DNA from: Marinobacterium sp.
GTDB taxonomy: Bacteria; Pseudomonadota; Gammaproteobacteria; Pseudomonadales; Balneatricaceae
Assembly (NCBI GenBank): GCA_030602245.1
Contig: JAUWAC010000006.1
Coordinates: 41,245-105,244, forward strand
Length of the DNA stretch: 64,000 nt
Direction: 5' to 3'
Part shown: positions 9,613 to 20,029 of the stretch, piece after piece
Numbering within the stretch: the first letter of the stretch is position 1
Layout of the letters: every line of letters starts with the position of its first letter
Program-made: the position numbers and the translations under genes
Notes under the pieces: generated by a model
The model's input: the letters and a program-made list of their open reading frames with translations, nothing else
What the model was told of the DNA's origin: nothing
The model's database searches: none

Positions 9613-9641
9613 TTCACGTTTAGGGGCGACAGTGCTATATT
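9613..9641 (+). promoter_or_regulatory. Sigma-70-type promoter for mlaF operon
   Basis: TTCACG at 9613-9618 and TATATT at 9636-9641 with a 17-base spacer form a good sigma-70 promoter pointing at mlaF, 76 bases before its ATG. It lies in the 205-base divergent region between kdsD and mlaF. Confidence 0.6.
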
Positions 9642-9717
9642 GATGCGCTTTCAAAGGCTCTGCGAGGCGCGCGCGACCGCAGCAGACGGAACTGAACATG
9701 AGGCTCTCACGCCAGCT

Positions 9718-10530
9718 ATGGATTCACTGAGCGACACGATCATCGATATCCGCGGGCTTACCTTTCGTCGCGGATCGCGCACCATTTTTGATGACATCAG
9801 TCTGCAGGTGCCGCGCGGCAAAGTGACGGCAATCATGGGGCCGTCGGGCACCGGCAAGACCACGTTGTTGAAACTGATCGGCGGCCAGCTGAAGCCGGAT
9901 GCCGGCCAGATTCTGCTCGACAACGACAACATCCCGACCCTGAGCCGCAGTGAACTGTTCATCGCCCGTGAACGCATGGGCATGCTGTTCCAGAGCGGGG
10001 CCCTGTTCACCGACATGACGGTGTTCGAAAACGTCGCCTACCCGATCCGCGTCCACACCGATCTCGCTGACGACATGATCCGTGACATCGTACTGATGAA
10101 GCTGCAGGCGGTGGGGCTGCGTGGCGCCGCTGCACTGATGCCCAGCGAGCTGTCCGGCGGTATGGCGCGCCGCGTGGCGCTGGCGCGAGCCATTGCACTG
10201 GATCCGGATATCGTCATGTATGATGAGCCCTTTACCGGGCAGGACCCGATTGCGATGGGGGTGCTGGTCAACCTGATCCGTCGCCTCAATCAGGCGTTGG
10301 GCCACACCAGTATCATCGTCTCGCATGACATCACCGAGACGCTGGGTATCGCCGATTACGTCTATGTCATTGCCGATGGTCGGGTCATCGCGCAGGGGAC
10401 GCCGCAGGAGCTGGCCGATGTCGATTCCGACAAGGTGCGTCAGTTCATGCAGGGGCTGCCGGATGGTCCGGTGCCGTTTCACTACCCCGCCGCGGATTAT
10501 CTGCAGGAACTCTTGAAGGAAGCACAATAA
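9718..10530 (+). CDS. mlaF: Phospholipid transport ABC ATPase MlaF
   Basis: A 270-residue ABC ATPase of the Mla system, which maintains outer-membrane lipid asymmetry. Walker A GPSGTGKTT, signature ELSGGMARRVALARA and Walker B DIVMYDEPFTGQDP are intact; SHDITETLGIADYVYV holds the switch histidine. The ATG at 9718 is chosen because it gives the usual MDSLSDTIIDIRGLTFRRG start; the open frame extends far upstream into the kdsD antisense and is not expected to be coding. It is joined directly to mlaE. Confidence 0.94.
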   Translation: MDSLSDTIIDIRGLTFRRGSRTIFDDISLQVPRGKVTAIMGPSGTGKTTLLKLIGGQLKPDAGQILLDNDNIPTLSRSELFIARERMGMLFQSGALFTDMTVFENVAYPIRVHTDLADDMIRDIVLMKLQAVGLRGAAALMPSELSGGMARRVALARAIALDPDIVMYDEPFTGQDPIAMGVLVNLIRRLNQALGHTSIIVSHDITETLGIADYVYVIADGRVIAQGTPQELADVDSDKVRQFMQGLPDGPVPFHYPAADYLQELLKEAQ

Positions 10531-11313
10531 ATGCTGGATTGGATACAGTCGCTGGGCCATACCGGCCTGTCGCGCCTGGCGGCGTTCGGGCGTGCCGGTC
10601 AGCTGCTGGTGCAGGCGCTGGTTGCAAAGCCGGCGCCGGTGATGATGTTTCCGCTGCTGGTGAAGCAGCTGTACTTCGTCGGTGTGCTGTCGCTGATCAT
10701 CATCGTCGTGTCCGGTGCCTTCATCGGCATGGTGCTGGGGCTGCAGGGCTATACGATTCTGGTGGACTACGGCTCCGAGCAGGCGGTAGGGCAGATGGTG
10801 GCGCTGAGTCTGGTGCGTGAGCTGGCGCCGGTGGTGACGGCGCTGCTGTTCGCCGGTCGGGCCGGTTCCGCGCTGACCGCCGAGATCGGCCTGATGAAGG
10901 CCACCGAGCAGCTGGCGAGCTTCGAGATGATCGGCGTCGACCCGCTGCGCCGGATTATTGCGCCGCGCTTCTGGGCCGGCTTCATTTCGATGCCGATCCT
11001 GACCGTGATCTTCTCGGTTGTGGGGGTCTGGGGCGGTGCGATTGTCGCGGTTGAGTGGCTGGGCATCTATGACGGTTCGTTCTGGGCCAACATGCAGCAG
11101 GCGGTCGATTTCCGTGAAGACGTGCTCAACGGGGTCATCAAGTCGATCGTGTTCGGTTTCGTCGTGACCTGGATCGCGGTATTCGAAGGCTATGACTGCG
11201 TGCCGACGTCCGAGGGAATCAGCCAGGCCACCACCCGTACGGTGGTGTTTTCATCCCTCGCGGTGCTCGGTCTCGACTTCATTCTTACCGCGTTAATGTT
11301 TGGAGAACTCTGA
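10531..11313 (+). CDS. mlaE: Phospholipid transport permease MlaE
   Basis: A 260-residue inner-membrane permease with five or six hydrophobic segments. Family motifs include [40 protein letters not shown] and [19 protein letters not shown]. It starts immediately after the mlaF stop codon and forms the MlaFEDB complex with its neighbours. Confidence 0.95.
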   Translation: MLDWIQSLGHTGLSRLAAFGRAGQLLVQALVAKPAPVMMFPLLVKQLYFVGVLSLIIIVVSGAFIGMVLGLQGYTILVDYGSEQAVGQMVALSLVRELAPVVTALLFAGRAGSALTAEIGLMKATEQLASFEMIGVDPLRRIIAPRFWAGFISMPILTVIFSVVGVWGGAIVAVEWLGIYDGSFWANMQQAVDFREDVLNGVIKSIVFGFVVTWIAVFEGYDCVPTSEGISQATTRTVVFSSLAVLGLDFILTALMFGEL

Positions 11314-11314
11314 A

Positions 11315-11773
11315 ATGCGTATGCGTACAATGGAGATCAGCGTAGGCTTTCTGATGCTGGCTGGTTTTCTGGCACTGGTGGTTCTGGCGCTGAATATCAG
11401 CGGGCTGAGCCTGGCCGGACAGGGTGGCGGTTACAAGGTGTATGCCCGATTTGAAAATATCGGCGGCCTGACAGTGCGTTCCAAAGTGTCCATGTCCGGC
11501 GTACAGATCGGCGAGGTCACCAACATCCGGATCGATACCGATCTGCTGATGGCCGAGGTGGAGATGACGATCCGTGATGATGTCGATTATCTCAGCACCG
11601 ACAGTTCGGCCCAGATTCTGACCTCGGGTCTGCTTGGTGAGCAGTATATCGGCATTACGCCGGGGGCCGAGGACGAAACGCTGCAAGATGGCGACCGCAT
11701 CCGCGATACCCAGTCTGCACTGGTGCTCGAGGAGCTGGTCGGCAAGTTCCTGTTCAATAAGGTGAGTGAATGA
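11315..11773 (+). CDS. mlaD: Phospholipid-binding MCE protein MlaD
   Basis: A 152-residue protein with one N-terminal membrane segment (about 9-30) and a single MCE domain (about 37-117, YKVYARFENIGGLTVRSKVS and SGLLGEQYIGITPG). MlaD forms the hexameric periplasmic ring on MlaE. The ATG at 11315 follows a GGAG site and gives the usual MRMRTMEISVG; an upstream in-frame TTG is less likely. The C-terminus is short, as in MlaD rather than PqiB or YebT. Confidence 0.94.
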   Translation: MRMRTMEISVGFLMLAGFLALVVLALNISGLSLAGQGGGYKVYARFENIGGLTVRSKVSMSGVQIGEVTNIRIDTDLLMAEVEMTIRDDVDYLSTDSSAQILTSGLLGEQYIGITPGAEDETLQDGDRIRDTQSALVLEELVGKFLFNKVSE

Positions 11774-12435
11774 TGATGAGCGTGCGCAATCTGGTATCCG
11801 CCGTCCTCGGCGGGCTGCTCCTGCTGTTGCCGTTGGTCTCCCAGGCGAACGCGCAGCCGTGGCAGGAAGCCAGCGGTGTCATGGAACAGGCGACCCGCGA
11901 CATGCTGGCAATCGTTGAAGACGAAACCCTCAGGCAGCCGGAAAATCTCGATCAGATGATGAACGAAGTCGAGCGCGTGATTTCGCCGGTGGTCGATTTT
12001 CCGTATATCGCCAAGCGGGTGATGGGCAAGTATTACCGCCGTGCCAGCGAAGAGGAGATGGCGCGCTTTACCGAGGTGTTCAAGACCACGTTGCTGAGAA
12101 CCTTTGCCAAGGCCGTGGTTGGCTTTGAGTTCGAAGGCTACGAGATCGTACCGCCGCATGCCGACAGCCCGGAAGCGGACAAGCAGGTCGTCACCGTCAA
12201 CGTCAGCTCCGGCAACGGTCAGACCTACGTGCTGGTCTACTACATGCTCAAACAGGACGATCGCTGGACCCTCGTCAACGTGATGGTCGATGGCGTCAAC
12301 CTGCGCCTGACGTTCAAGAACCAGTTTGCTGATCTGTACCAGCGTCATGATTCGATTTCCGCCGTTATCGACAGCTGGGAATCGCAGGTATCCGTCGATA
12401 CGGCTGATGGAGCGCGTGGCAGTGACGAAGGCTGA
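11770..12435 (+). CDS. mlaC: Periplasmic phospholipid carrier MlaC
   Basis: A 221-residue secreted Tol-Tol-Ttg2D family protein that shuttles phospholipid between MlaA and MlaFEDB. A signal peptide spans about 1-28 (hydrophobic SAVLGGLLLLLPLVSQANA). Conserved segments are VVDFPYIAKRVMGKYYRRAS and FTEVFKTTLLRTFAKAVVGF. It overlaps the mlaD end by four bases (ATGA) and the mlaB start by about 29 bases. Confidence 0.94.
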   Translation: MMMSVRNLVSAVLGGLLLLLPLVSQANAQPWQEASGVMEQATRDMLAIVEDETLRQPENLDQMMNEVERVISPVVDFPYIAKRVMGKYYRRASEEEMARFTEVFKTTLLRTFAKAVVGFEFEGYEIVPPHADSPEADKQVVTVNVSSGNGQTYVLVYYMLKQDDRWTLVNVMVDGVNLRLTFKNQFADLYQRHDSISAVIDSWESQVSVDTADGARGSDEG

Positions 12436-12712
12436 GCAGACCGAACCGGGGGTGATCGTACTCAGGGGCGACCTGCTGTTCAGCACGGTGACCCGCCTGC
12501 GTCACCAGCTGGAAACCCTGCTGCGCCAGCAGCAGGGGCGCTGTGTACTCGATTTCAGCGGTGCCGGCCGGGTCGACAGCTCTGCGCTGGCGCTCTGGCT
12601 GGCCTGCTGGCGCGAAGCACGGCGACTCGGTATCGAGCTCAGCGTTCGCGAACTGCCGGCCGATCTGAAATCGATCGCTGATCTGGTCGGTCTCGACGAG
12701 GCGCTTGGCTGA
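12407..12712 (+). CDS. mlaB: STAS-domain protein MlaB
   Basis: A 101-residue single STAS domain (anti-sigma antagonist fold), the cytosolic regulatory subunit of MlaFEDB. The core CVLDFSGAGRVDSSALALWL has the Asp-Ser-Ser pattern of STAS proteins. The ATG at 12407 overlaps mlaC by 29 bases; GTG codons at 12416 or 12422 are alternatives and the exact start is uncertain. Confidence 0.88.
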   Translation: MERVAVTKAEQTEPGVIVLRGDLLFSTVTRLRHQLETLLRQQQGRCVLDFSGAGRVDSSALALWLACWREARRLGIELSVRELPADLKSIADLVGLDEALG

Positions 12713-12822
12713 GCCAGACTGCCTGCGGCGGTGCCGGCGGCCGGCATCGCCTTCAGTCCCCCTTTTCGTTATCATTCCCCACCTGTTCGACAACAACCTC
12801 ACTGCGCATTTCGGAGTTCCGC

Positions 12823-13062
12823 ATGCAAGCTGAAGAAGTGAAACAGATCATCGAGCGTGAGCTTGAGGGTTGCACCGTCCATACCACCGGCGAAGGCTGT
12901 GATTTCCAGGTGACTGTGGTGGGCGAGCGGTTTGCCGGTCTGTCTCCGGTGAAAAAGCAGCAGCTGGTGTACAGCTGCCTGACCGACCTGATCGCCAGCG
13001 GAGCGATCCATGCCGTCTCGATCAAGACCTATACCCCCGAGCAGTGGGCTGCCCTGCAGTAA
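12823..13062 (+). CDS. ibaG: BolA-family protein IbaG (YrbA)
   Basis: A 79-residue BolA-like protein that, with monothiol glutaredoxins, binds iron-sulfur clusters and responds to acid. The VVGERFAGLSPVKKQQLVYS core and the conserved histidine in SGAIHAVSIKTYTPEQW are seen. Its place between mla genes and murA is the standard one. It begins 110 bases after mlaB. Confidence 0.94.
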   Translation: MQAEEVKQIIERELEGCTVHTTGEGCDFQVTVVGERFAGLSPVKKQQLVYSCLTDLIASGAIHAVSIKTYTPEQWAALQ

Positions 13063-13076
13063 CAACGCGCGCCTGA

Positions 13077-14351
<1,275 letters not shown>

Positions 14352-14379
14352 TCGAGCGAATGATCGAAAGAAGAGACCG

Positions 14380-15036
14380 ATGAAAGAACAGCTGACCATC
14401 GCCCTGTCCAAGGGGCGCATCCTGAAGGAGACGCTGCCGCTGCTGGCAGCGGCCGATATCGTGCCGGCGGAGGATATTTTCTCCAGCCGCAAGCTGATCT
14501 TCGATACCAACCATCCCCATATCAAGCTGGTGGTGATCCGCGCCACCGATGTGCCGACGTATGTAGAGTATGGTGGCGCCGACATGGGGGTGGCGGGCAA
14601 GGATGTGCTGATGGAACATGGTGGCGAGGGGCTGTATGAGCCGCTCGATCTCGAGATCGCCCGCTGCAAGCTGATGGTGGCCGGCATGAAGGGCGCCGAA
14701 CCGGTGCGCGGACGCATGAAGGTGGCGACCAAGTTCGTCAACGTGACCAAAGAGTACTTCGCCCGTCAGGGCGCCCAGGTGGACATCATCAAGCTGTACG
14801 GGGCGATGGAGCTGGCGCCGATCATGGGGCTGGCGGATCGCATCGTCGATATCGTCGATACCGGCAATACCCTGCGCGCCAATGGACTGGAACCGATGGA
14901 GCACATCGCCGATATCAGTTCACGGTTCGTGGTCGGGCAGCCGTCGATGAAGATGAAGTATCGTCAGATTCAGCCGATTCTGGATCAGCTCGGCGCGGCG
15001 GTGGCCGCCAAGCGCAAACAGGAGGCAGAGGCATGA
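14380..15036 (+). CDS. hisG: ATP phosphoribosyltransferase catalytic subunit HisG (short form)
   Basis: A 218-residue short-form HisG, first enzyme of histidine synthesis, joining ATP and PRPP. It carries [18 protein letters not shown], the [17 protein letters not shown] loop and the PRPP-binding [19 protein letters not shown]. The short form lacks the C-terminal regulatory domain and needs the HisZ partner, which must be elsewhere. It overlaps hisD by four bases (ATGA). Confidence 0.96.
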   Translation: MKEQLTIALSKGRILKETLPLLAAADIVPAEDIFSSRKLIFDTNHPHIKLVVIRATDVPTYVEYGGADMGVAGKDVLMEHGGEGLYEPLDLEIARCKLMVAGMKGAEPVRGRMKVATKFVNVTKEYFARQGAQVDIIKLYGAMELAPIMGLADRIVDIVDTGNTLRANGLEPMEHIADISSRFVVGQPSMKMKYRQIQPILDQLGAAVAAKRKQEAEA

Positions 15037-16340
15037 GCAAGCTGGATATTATCCGTCTCGACAGCGGCCAGAGTGATTTCGAACAGCGCCTCGAACAGCT
15101 GCTGGCGTGGGAAACCGTGTCGGATGGCGGCGTCAACGAGATCGTCAACGAGATCATTGCCCGCATTCGCGCCGAGGGTGACAAGGCGCTGGTGGAGTAC
15201 ACCAACCGCTTCGATCGCATGCAGGCGGCCAGCATGGCCGAACTGGAAATGGGGCAGGCGCGTCTGCAGCAGGCGCTCGACGGCCTGCCGGCTGAACAGC
15301 GGACCGCGCTGGAAACGGCCGCGGCACGGATTCGTGCCTATCACGAGCGTCAGCTCGCCGGTTCCTGGCAGTACACCGAAGACGACGGCACCATGCTCGG
15401 GCAGCAGGTGACACCGATGGACCGTGTCGGTCTGTATGTGCCGGGCGGCAAAGCCGCGTATCCCTCATCCGTCCTGATGAATGCGCTGCCGGCCCACGTC
15501 GCCGGCGTCGAGGAGATCATTATGGTGGTGCCGACACCGGACGGTGTCGTCAACGAACTGGTACTGGCGGCCGCGGCGCTGGCCGGTGTCAGTCGCGTGT
15601 TTACTGTCGGCGGCGCTCAGGCCGTGGCTGCACTGGCCTATGGTACCGAGACGGTGCCGCGGGTGGACAAGATCGTCGGTCCGGGCAATATCTTCGTGGC
15701 GACCGCCAAGCGTGCCGTATTCGGCGCCGTCGGCATCGACATGATCGCCGGTCCGTCGGAAATTCTGGTGATCTGCGATGGCCAGACCGACCCTGACTGG
15801 GTGGCGATGGATCTGTTCTCGCAGGCGGAGCATGATGAGGACGCGCAGCCGATTCTGGTATCGCCGGATGCCGACTTCATCGACCGGGTGCAGGCCAGCA
15901 TCGAGAAGCTGCTGCCGACGATGGAGCGTGCCGACATCATCGAGGCGTCGCTGACCAATCGCGCCATCCTGATCAAGGCGCAGGATCTGGCGGACGCCGC
16001 GCGAATCAGCAACCGCGTTGCACCGGAGCATCTGGAACTGTCGGTCGAGGACCCGGACGCACTGCTGGCACAGATTCGTCACGCCGGCGCGATCTTTATG
16101 GGGCGTTACACGGCTGAGGCGCTGGGCGACTACTGCGCCGGCCCCAACCACGTCTTGCCGACCTCCGGTACCGCGCGCTTTTCATCGCCGCTTGGGGTCT
16201 ATGACTTCCAAAAGCGCTCGTCGCTGATCAAGTTCTCGGCCGAAGGCGCGTCGGAGATGGGTAAGGTGGCATCGGTGCTGGCACGGGGTGAGGGGCTGAC
16301 CGCTCACGCGCGTTCGGCGGAGTACCGTATCAAATCCTGA
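15033..16340 (+). CDS. hisD: Histidinol dehydrogenase HisD
   Basis: A 435-residue zinc enzyme carrying out the last two oxidations of histidine synthesis. Family motifs are [37 protein letters not shown], the zinc and catalytic region [14 protein letters not shown] and the late [19 protein letters not shown]. It is coupled to hisG by an ATGA overlap and followed by a strong terminator. The frequent next gene hisC is not found; the strand switches to algW. Confidence 0.96.
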   Translation: MSKLDIIRLDSGQSDFEQRLEQLLAWETVSDGGVNEIVNEIIARIRAEGDKALVEYTNRFDRMQAASMAELEMGQARLQQALDGLPAEQRTALETAAARIRAYHERQLAGSWQYTEDDGTMLGQQVTPMDRVGLYVPGGKAAYPSSVLMNALPAHVAGVEEIIMVVPTPDGVVNELVLAAAALAGVSRVFTVGGAQAVAALAYGTETVPRVDKIVGPGNIFVATAKRAVFGAVGIDMIAGPSEILVICDGQTDPDWVAMDLFSQAEHDEDAQPILVSPDADFIDRVQASIEKLLPTMERADIIEASLTNRAILIKAQDLADAARISNRVAPEHLELSVEDPDALLAQIRHAGAIFMGRYTAEALGDYCAGPNHVLPTSGTARFSSPLGVYDFQKRSSLIKFSAEGASEMGKVASVLARGEGLTAHARSAEYRIKS

Positions 16341-16350
16341 TGCCGTCCTG

Positions 16351-16390
16351 GCCACAAAAAAGCACGCCGTTGAGCGTGCTTTTTTGTGGC
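16351..16390. terminator. Bidirectional intrinsic terminator between hisD and algW
   Basis: A perfect 17-bp stem (GCCACAAAAAAGCACGC / GCGTGCTTTTTTGTGGC) with a six-base loop has runs of A on one side and T on the other, so it can end transcription from both convergent genes. Confidence 0.9.
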
Positions 16391-16410
16391 CGGCAGTCGT
16401 GATCGCGCCA

Positions 16411-17553
16411 TCAGTTGACGTTGGCCGGGCGCTCGCTGGTGGTGACGACAATATCCTGCTGCTGGCCATCGCGGTAGATGGTGAAGCGTGCGGTTTCGCC
16501 GGGCTTGAGGCGTGCAATCGCATTCATCGTGCTGTGGCCGGCATCGGTAATCGGGTTGCCGTCCAGTGCCAGCAGGATATCACCGGGCTGCAGGCCCGCT
16601 TCATGGGCCGGGCTGTTGCGGTAGATGCCGGCGATGATCAGGCCGCGCTGATTCGGATCGAGGCCGAACGACTCGGCCAGTTTCGGATTCAGCGCCTGCG
16701 CCTCGACGCCGACCCAGCCGCGCACGACGCGGCCGCGCTCGATCAGATCCTGCAGTACCTGCTGAACCAGATCGGACGGGATGGCAAAGCCGATCCCTTC
16801 GGAGCCGCCGGACTTGCTGAAGATGGCGGTGTTGATGCCCACCAGATTGCCGGCCGGGTCGATCAGTGCGCCGCCGGAGTTACCGGGGTTGATCGCCGCA
16901 TCGGTCTGGATGAAGTCCTCGTAGGTGCTCAGCCCCAGCCGGTTGCGGTCGGTGGCGCTGATGATACCCTGCGTCACAGTCTGGCCGACGCCAAACGGGT
17001 TGCCGATCGCCAGCACGACATCACCGACACGCAGCTGATCGGTAGGGGCCAGGGTGATGTCGGGCAGGTCGCTGAGACTGATTTTCAGGACCGCGATATC
17101 GGTCGGGGGATCGGTGCCGACGACACTGGCAACCGCTTCGCGGCCATCGCGCAGTGCCACGATGATCGAGTCGGCGCCGGCGATGACATGGTTGTTGGTG
17201 ACCACGTAGCCCTGCGGGCTGATGATGACACCGGAACCGAGGCTGGCGTGCACCTGCTCTTGCTCCGGTGGCGTGTCGGAGTTGAAATAGGGCCGGTAGA
17301 GGGGGTCGTTGAGCACAGTGTCATCGGCCTCGACACGGGTGCGCGTGTAGATGTTGACCACGGCCGGTGCGGCCAGATCAACGGCATCGGCGTAGCTGTG
17401 CGGGCCCTGCTGGGATGGCGCGCGATTGCTGACTTCACGGATCTCGACGCGGGTCTTTGACGATCCCGTCAGTTCCGGATAGAGCTGCAGGATCAGTGCG
17501 GCGGCGAGAATGCCGGTCAGAATCGGCCAGCCCAGGAATGACAATATGCGCAT
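16411..17553 (-). CDS. algW: Periplasmic S1C serine protease AlgW/DegS
   Basis: A 380-residue HtrA-family protease with an N-terminal membrane anchor (about 4-24), a trypsin-like domain and one PDZ domain (about 275-370). The catalytic triad is His122 (VTNNHVI), Asp152 (TDIAVLKI) and Ser226 (PGNSGGAL). Single-PDZ, membrane-anchored members are the site-1 proteases that cut the anti-sigma factor RseA/MucA when outer-membrane proteins misfold. The name algW follows pseudomonad use; degS is the enterobacterial equivalent. It is divergent from the nif3 gene. Confidence 0.92.
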   Translation of the reverse strand: MRILSFLGWPILTGILAAALILQLYPELTGSSKTRVEIREVSNRAPSQQGPHSYADAVDLAAPAVVNIYTRTRVEADDTVLNDPLYRPYFNSDTPPEQEQVHASLGSGVIISPQGYVVTNNHVIAGADSIIVALRDGREAVASVVGTDPPTDIAVLKISLSDLPDITLAPTDQLRVGDVVLAIGNPFGVGQTVTQGIISATDRNRLGLSTYEDFIQTDAAINPGNSGGALIDPAGNLVGINTAIFSKSGGSEGIGFAIPSDLVQQVLQDLIERGRVVRGWVGVEAQALNPKLAESFGLDPNQRGLIIAGIYRNSPAHEAGLQPGDILLALDGNPITDAGHSTMNAIARLKPGETARFTIYRDGQQQDIVVTTSERPANVN

Positions 17554-17645
17554 CTGAATGATTACGGCTCTCTCGGGGAGTGGTGATCGAATCCTGTTCT
17601 GAACCCGCGATTATACGGATAGTTGTTCGTAAATGGGAAACCGCT

Positions 17646-18419
17646 ATGACTGAAACCAACGGCGTCGAAACCGCCGAACTTGTGCGCTACTGCGATCATC
17701 TGCTGCAGAGTGACCGTTTCCGTGACTACTGCCCTAACGGCCTGCAGGTCGAAGGGCGCGACCGCGTTGCCCGCATTCTGACCGGCGTGACGGCCTGTCA
17801 GGCGCTGCTGGATGAAGCGCTGGCGTGGCAGGCCGATCTGGTGCTGGTTCATCACGGCTACTTCTGGAAGGGCGAGCCTGCCGCCGTGACCGGCATCAAG
17901 CGGCGCCGGCTGAAAACGTTGCTGGAGAACGATCTCAATCTGCTGGCCTACCACCTGCCGCTCGATGCGCACCCGGAACTGGGTAACAACGCGCGACTGG
18001 CCAAACTGCTTGGCATCGAAGTACAGGGTGGGCTGGAGCCGGAGAATCCGCTCAGCATCGGTAATATCGGGGTTCTGTCGCAGGCGCAGTCGCTGGCGCG
18101 TCTGAGCGTGACCATCGAGAAGGTCCTGGGGCGGGCACCGCAGACGATCAGTGCCGGGGAGCGCCCGATCCGCCGGGTTGCCTTCTGTACCGGCGCTGCT
18201 GACAGGATGATCGAGCAGGCCCATGCGCTGGGCGCCGATGCGTTCATCAGCGGTGAGATATCAGAGCCGGTGGTGCACTTCGCCCGCGAAGCGGGTATCC
18301 ACTATATTGGCGCCGGTCATCATGCGACCGAACGCTACGGCGTGCAGGCACTGGGTGAGCACCTGGCACGCCGGTTCGGGCTCGAGCACCGCTTCGTCGA
18401 TATCGATAACCCGGTCTGA
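17646..18419 (+). CDS. Nif3-like dinuclear metal-centre protein (YbgI)
   Basis: A 257-residue Nif3/YbgI family protein, often annotated GTP cyclohydrolase I type 2; the true reaction is not settled. Metal ligands expected from the family are seen in LVLVHHGYFWKG, AYHLPLDAHPELGNN and IGAGHHATERYG. The ATG at 17646 gives MTETNGVETAELVRYCDHLL, typical of the family, whereas the longer frame runs into the algW promoter region. Divergent from algW, convergent with zapG. Confidence 0.9.
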   Translation: MTETNGVETAELVRYCDHLLQSDRFRDYCPNGLQVEGRDRVARILTGVTACQALLDEALAWQADLVLVHHGYFWKGEPAAVTGIKRRRLKTLLENDLNLLAYHLPLDAHPELGNNARLAKLLGIEVQGGLEPENPLSIGNIGVLSQAQSLARLSVTIEKVLGRAPQTISAGERPIRRVAFCTGAADRMIEQAHALGADAFISGEISEPVVHFAREAGIHYIGAGHHATERYGVQALGEHLARRFGLEHRFVDIDNPV

Positions 18420-18433
18420 CGCGCCGTGCGGCG

Positions 18434-18988
18434 TCAGCTGCGAGCGCTGTCCGGCCGGCGCGGTTCGGCTGCGTCGTCGGTGTCGGTCGGTGTGGCCGGG
18501 TCCACCGGCGGTGCCGGTACCGGCTCCTCCTCCGGTGCGTCGCGTTTGACGCCGTAACGGTCGGACAGCGTGCCTTCCTCATCGGGCCGCTTCGGTGCAT
18601 AGTCGCGCGGCGGTTCCGGCTGCTGCTCGCTGTCTTCGTTGTCGACCGCATCGGTCACGGTCGGAATCTCCTGTTGTGTCAGGCGCGGCTGCAGCGCGGC
18701 CTGCAGCGCCTCGGCAGGGTGGGTGTCACTGCACAGGGTCTGGGCGCCATTGGCCAGATGCTGATGCACGCGGCGGTACTGTTCGGTCAGGCCGTTGACC
18801 AGTTCTGCCGTGGTTTCAAAGTGAGTGGTCACCTCTTCCCGGTAGCTCTCGAGCTCGGCGCGCGTGCTCTCGAGCTCCCGCGACATCTGTTGCTGCTTCT
18901 CCGTGCTGCCGCGGCCGAGCAGATAGCCGATCACCAGGCCGACGGCGACGCCGACCAGCGCCAGAATCCAGATATTGCTTGTATCCAC
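18434..18988 (-). CDS. zapG: Z-ring associated protein ZapG (YhcB, DUF1043)
   Basis: A 184-residue protein with one N-terminal membrane segment (about 6-26, WILALVGVAVGLVIGYLLG), a coiled-coil (about 30-80) with the family motif ETTAELVNGLTEQYRRVHQHL, and a disordered, acidic and proline-rich tail. YhcB/ZapG links cell division and envelope growth in E. coli and is commonly beside algW/degS. The tail is longer than in E. coli but disordered tails vary widely here. Confidence 0.88.
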   Translation of the reverse strand: MDTSNIWILALVGVAVGLVIGYLLGRGSTEKQQQMSRELESTRAELESYREEVTTHFETTAELVNGLTEQYRRVHQHLANGAQTLCSDTHPAEALQAALQPRLTQQEIPTVTDAVDNEDSEQQPEPPRDYAPKRPDEEGTLSDRYGVKRDAPEEEPVPAPPVDPATPTDTDDAAEPRRPDSARS

Positions 18989-19121
18989 GTGTTCTCCTTT
19001 CGAGTCGCGAGGCGTTCGGTCAGGTCGGCCGGAATGCCGGGCCGATCATCCCGGGACGCCGTTACTGCCCCAGGCAGGTTGCTGCCCTTGCAAGGATATG
19101 ACAATCCGCTGGCGCTGCCTA

Positions 19122-19853
19122 TTACCGCCGGCTTCGACTTTCGCTGCGTGCGCGCTCCAGCTGCTGCGACAGCGTATCGACCTGAGAGGCGATCAGCTGA
19201 CGGGCGGTGGCTTCGTTACCGGCGCGGATCGCGTCGAGCAGCGCCTCATGCTGGCGGATGATCAGGTCGCGCTCCGGATAGCGGAATACCACCATGTTGC
19301 TGACCGGTTGCAGTCCTTCGATAACCGCGTACATCACCAGCCCGAGCAGACGGTTGCCGGTGGCGTTGACCAGTGCGCGGTGAAACGCGACATCGGCGGC
19401 ACAGAACTGCTCCGGCTGGGACAGGCACTCCTTCTGCCGCGCCAGCGCGCGTTCCAGTGCGGCGATGTCGTCGTCGCTGCGCATCCGTGCCGCGAGGCCG
19501 GCGCACAGCTGTTCCAGTTCGTGGCGGCACTGAATGATCTCATCGAGCGACAGGCTGTCGAGACCGACCAGCAGGCGGATTGCGCTGCCAAGTCCTTCGC
19601 CGAGTTCGAGAATATCGGGTCGGTTGATGAAGGTGCCGCCCGTGGGGCCGCGCCGGGAGCGGATCAGGTTCTGGGCCGCCAGCCGTTTGAGCGCCTCGCG
19701 GATCGTCGGACGCGAGACGTTGAAGCGACGGGCCAGCTCCTCTTCGGTGGGCAGGCGGTCATCGGCACTGAGGGTACCATCGGTGATGGCGGCACGAATC
19801 TGATCCGCGATCTGGCGGGGCAGGTTCTGTTGATTGACGGGGTTGAATTCCAC
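19122..19853 (-). CDS. FadR-subfamily GntR transcriptional regulator
   Basis: A GntR-family repressor of about 243 residues: a winged helix (about 8-75, with RLPTEEELARRFNVSRPTIR and EALKRLAAQNLI) and a C-terminal all-helical FCD ligand domain (about 95-230) with His-containing segments ADVAFHRALVNATGN and IIRQHEALLDAI. The GTG at 19853 is preferred because GGGAG sits seven bases upstream; an ATG at 19877 and a GTG at 19886 are also in frame. It is divergent from acuI, and two matching palindromes lie in the shared promoter region, so it probably controls acuI and itself. The ligand is unknown. Confidence 0.85.
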   Translation of the reverse strand: MEFNPVNQQNLPRQIADQIRAAITDGTLSADDRLPTEEELARRFNVSRPTIREALKRLAAQNLIRSRRGPTGGTFINRPDILELGEGLGSAIRLLVGLDSLSLDEIIQCRHELEQLCAGLAARMRSDDDIAALERALARQKECLSQPEQFCAADVAFHRALVNATGNRLLGLVMYAVIEGLQPVSNMVVFRYPERDLIIRQHEALLDAIRAGNEATARQLIASQVDTLSQQLERARSESRSRR

Positions 19854-19935
19854 GCTCTGACTCCCGGGGCCAACCATCGGGCCCACGACTATGCTGGTAT
19901 CAGGTCAAGTATTTCACAGACGGGGATAATTGTTA

Positions 19936-19992
19936 ATTTGCTTGACAAATAAGCGGTGCTTCGCGACGCTACGTTAAATTGTAAGACAAATT
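19936..19992. promoter_or_regulatory. Paired GntR-type operators and -35 element between gntR and acuI
   Basis: Two palindromes share the form TTG-N5-CAA. The first is ATTTGCTTGACAAAT (19936-19950), with perfect five-base arms; the second is ATTGTAAGACAAAT (19978-19991). Both contain GACAAAT and their centres are 41 bases apart. A TTGACA -35 sequence (19942-19947) sits inside the first, facing acuI, although no clean -10 follows at 17 bases. FadR-subfamily regulators bind short inverted repeats of this size. Confidence 0.55.
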
Positions 19993-20029
19993 GGTTATTC
20001 GGCGTACAAGCGGAATGGGAGGTGGAAAC

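Noticed and set aside
9037..9717. In-frame extension of mlaF into the kdsD antisense
   Set aside because: kdsD is real on the other strand and the extension crosses the mlaF promoter.
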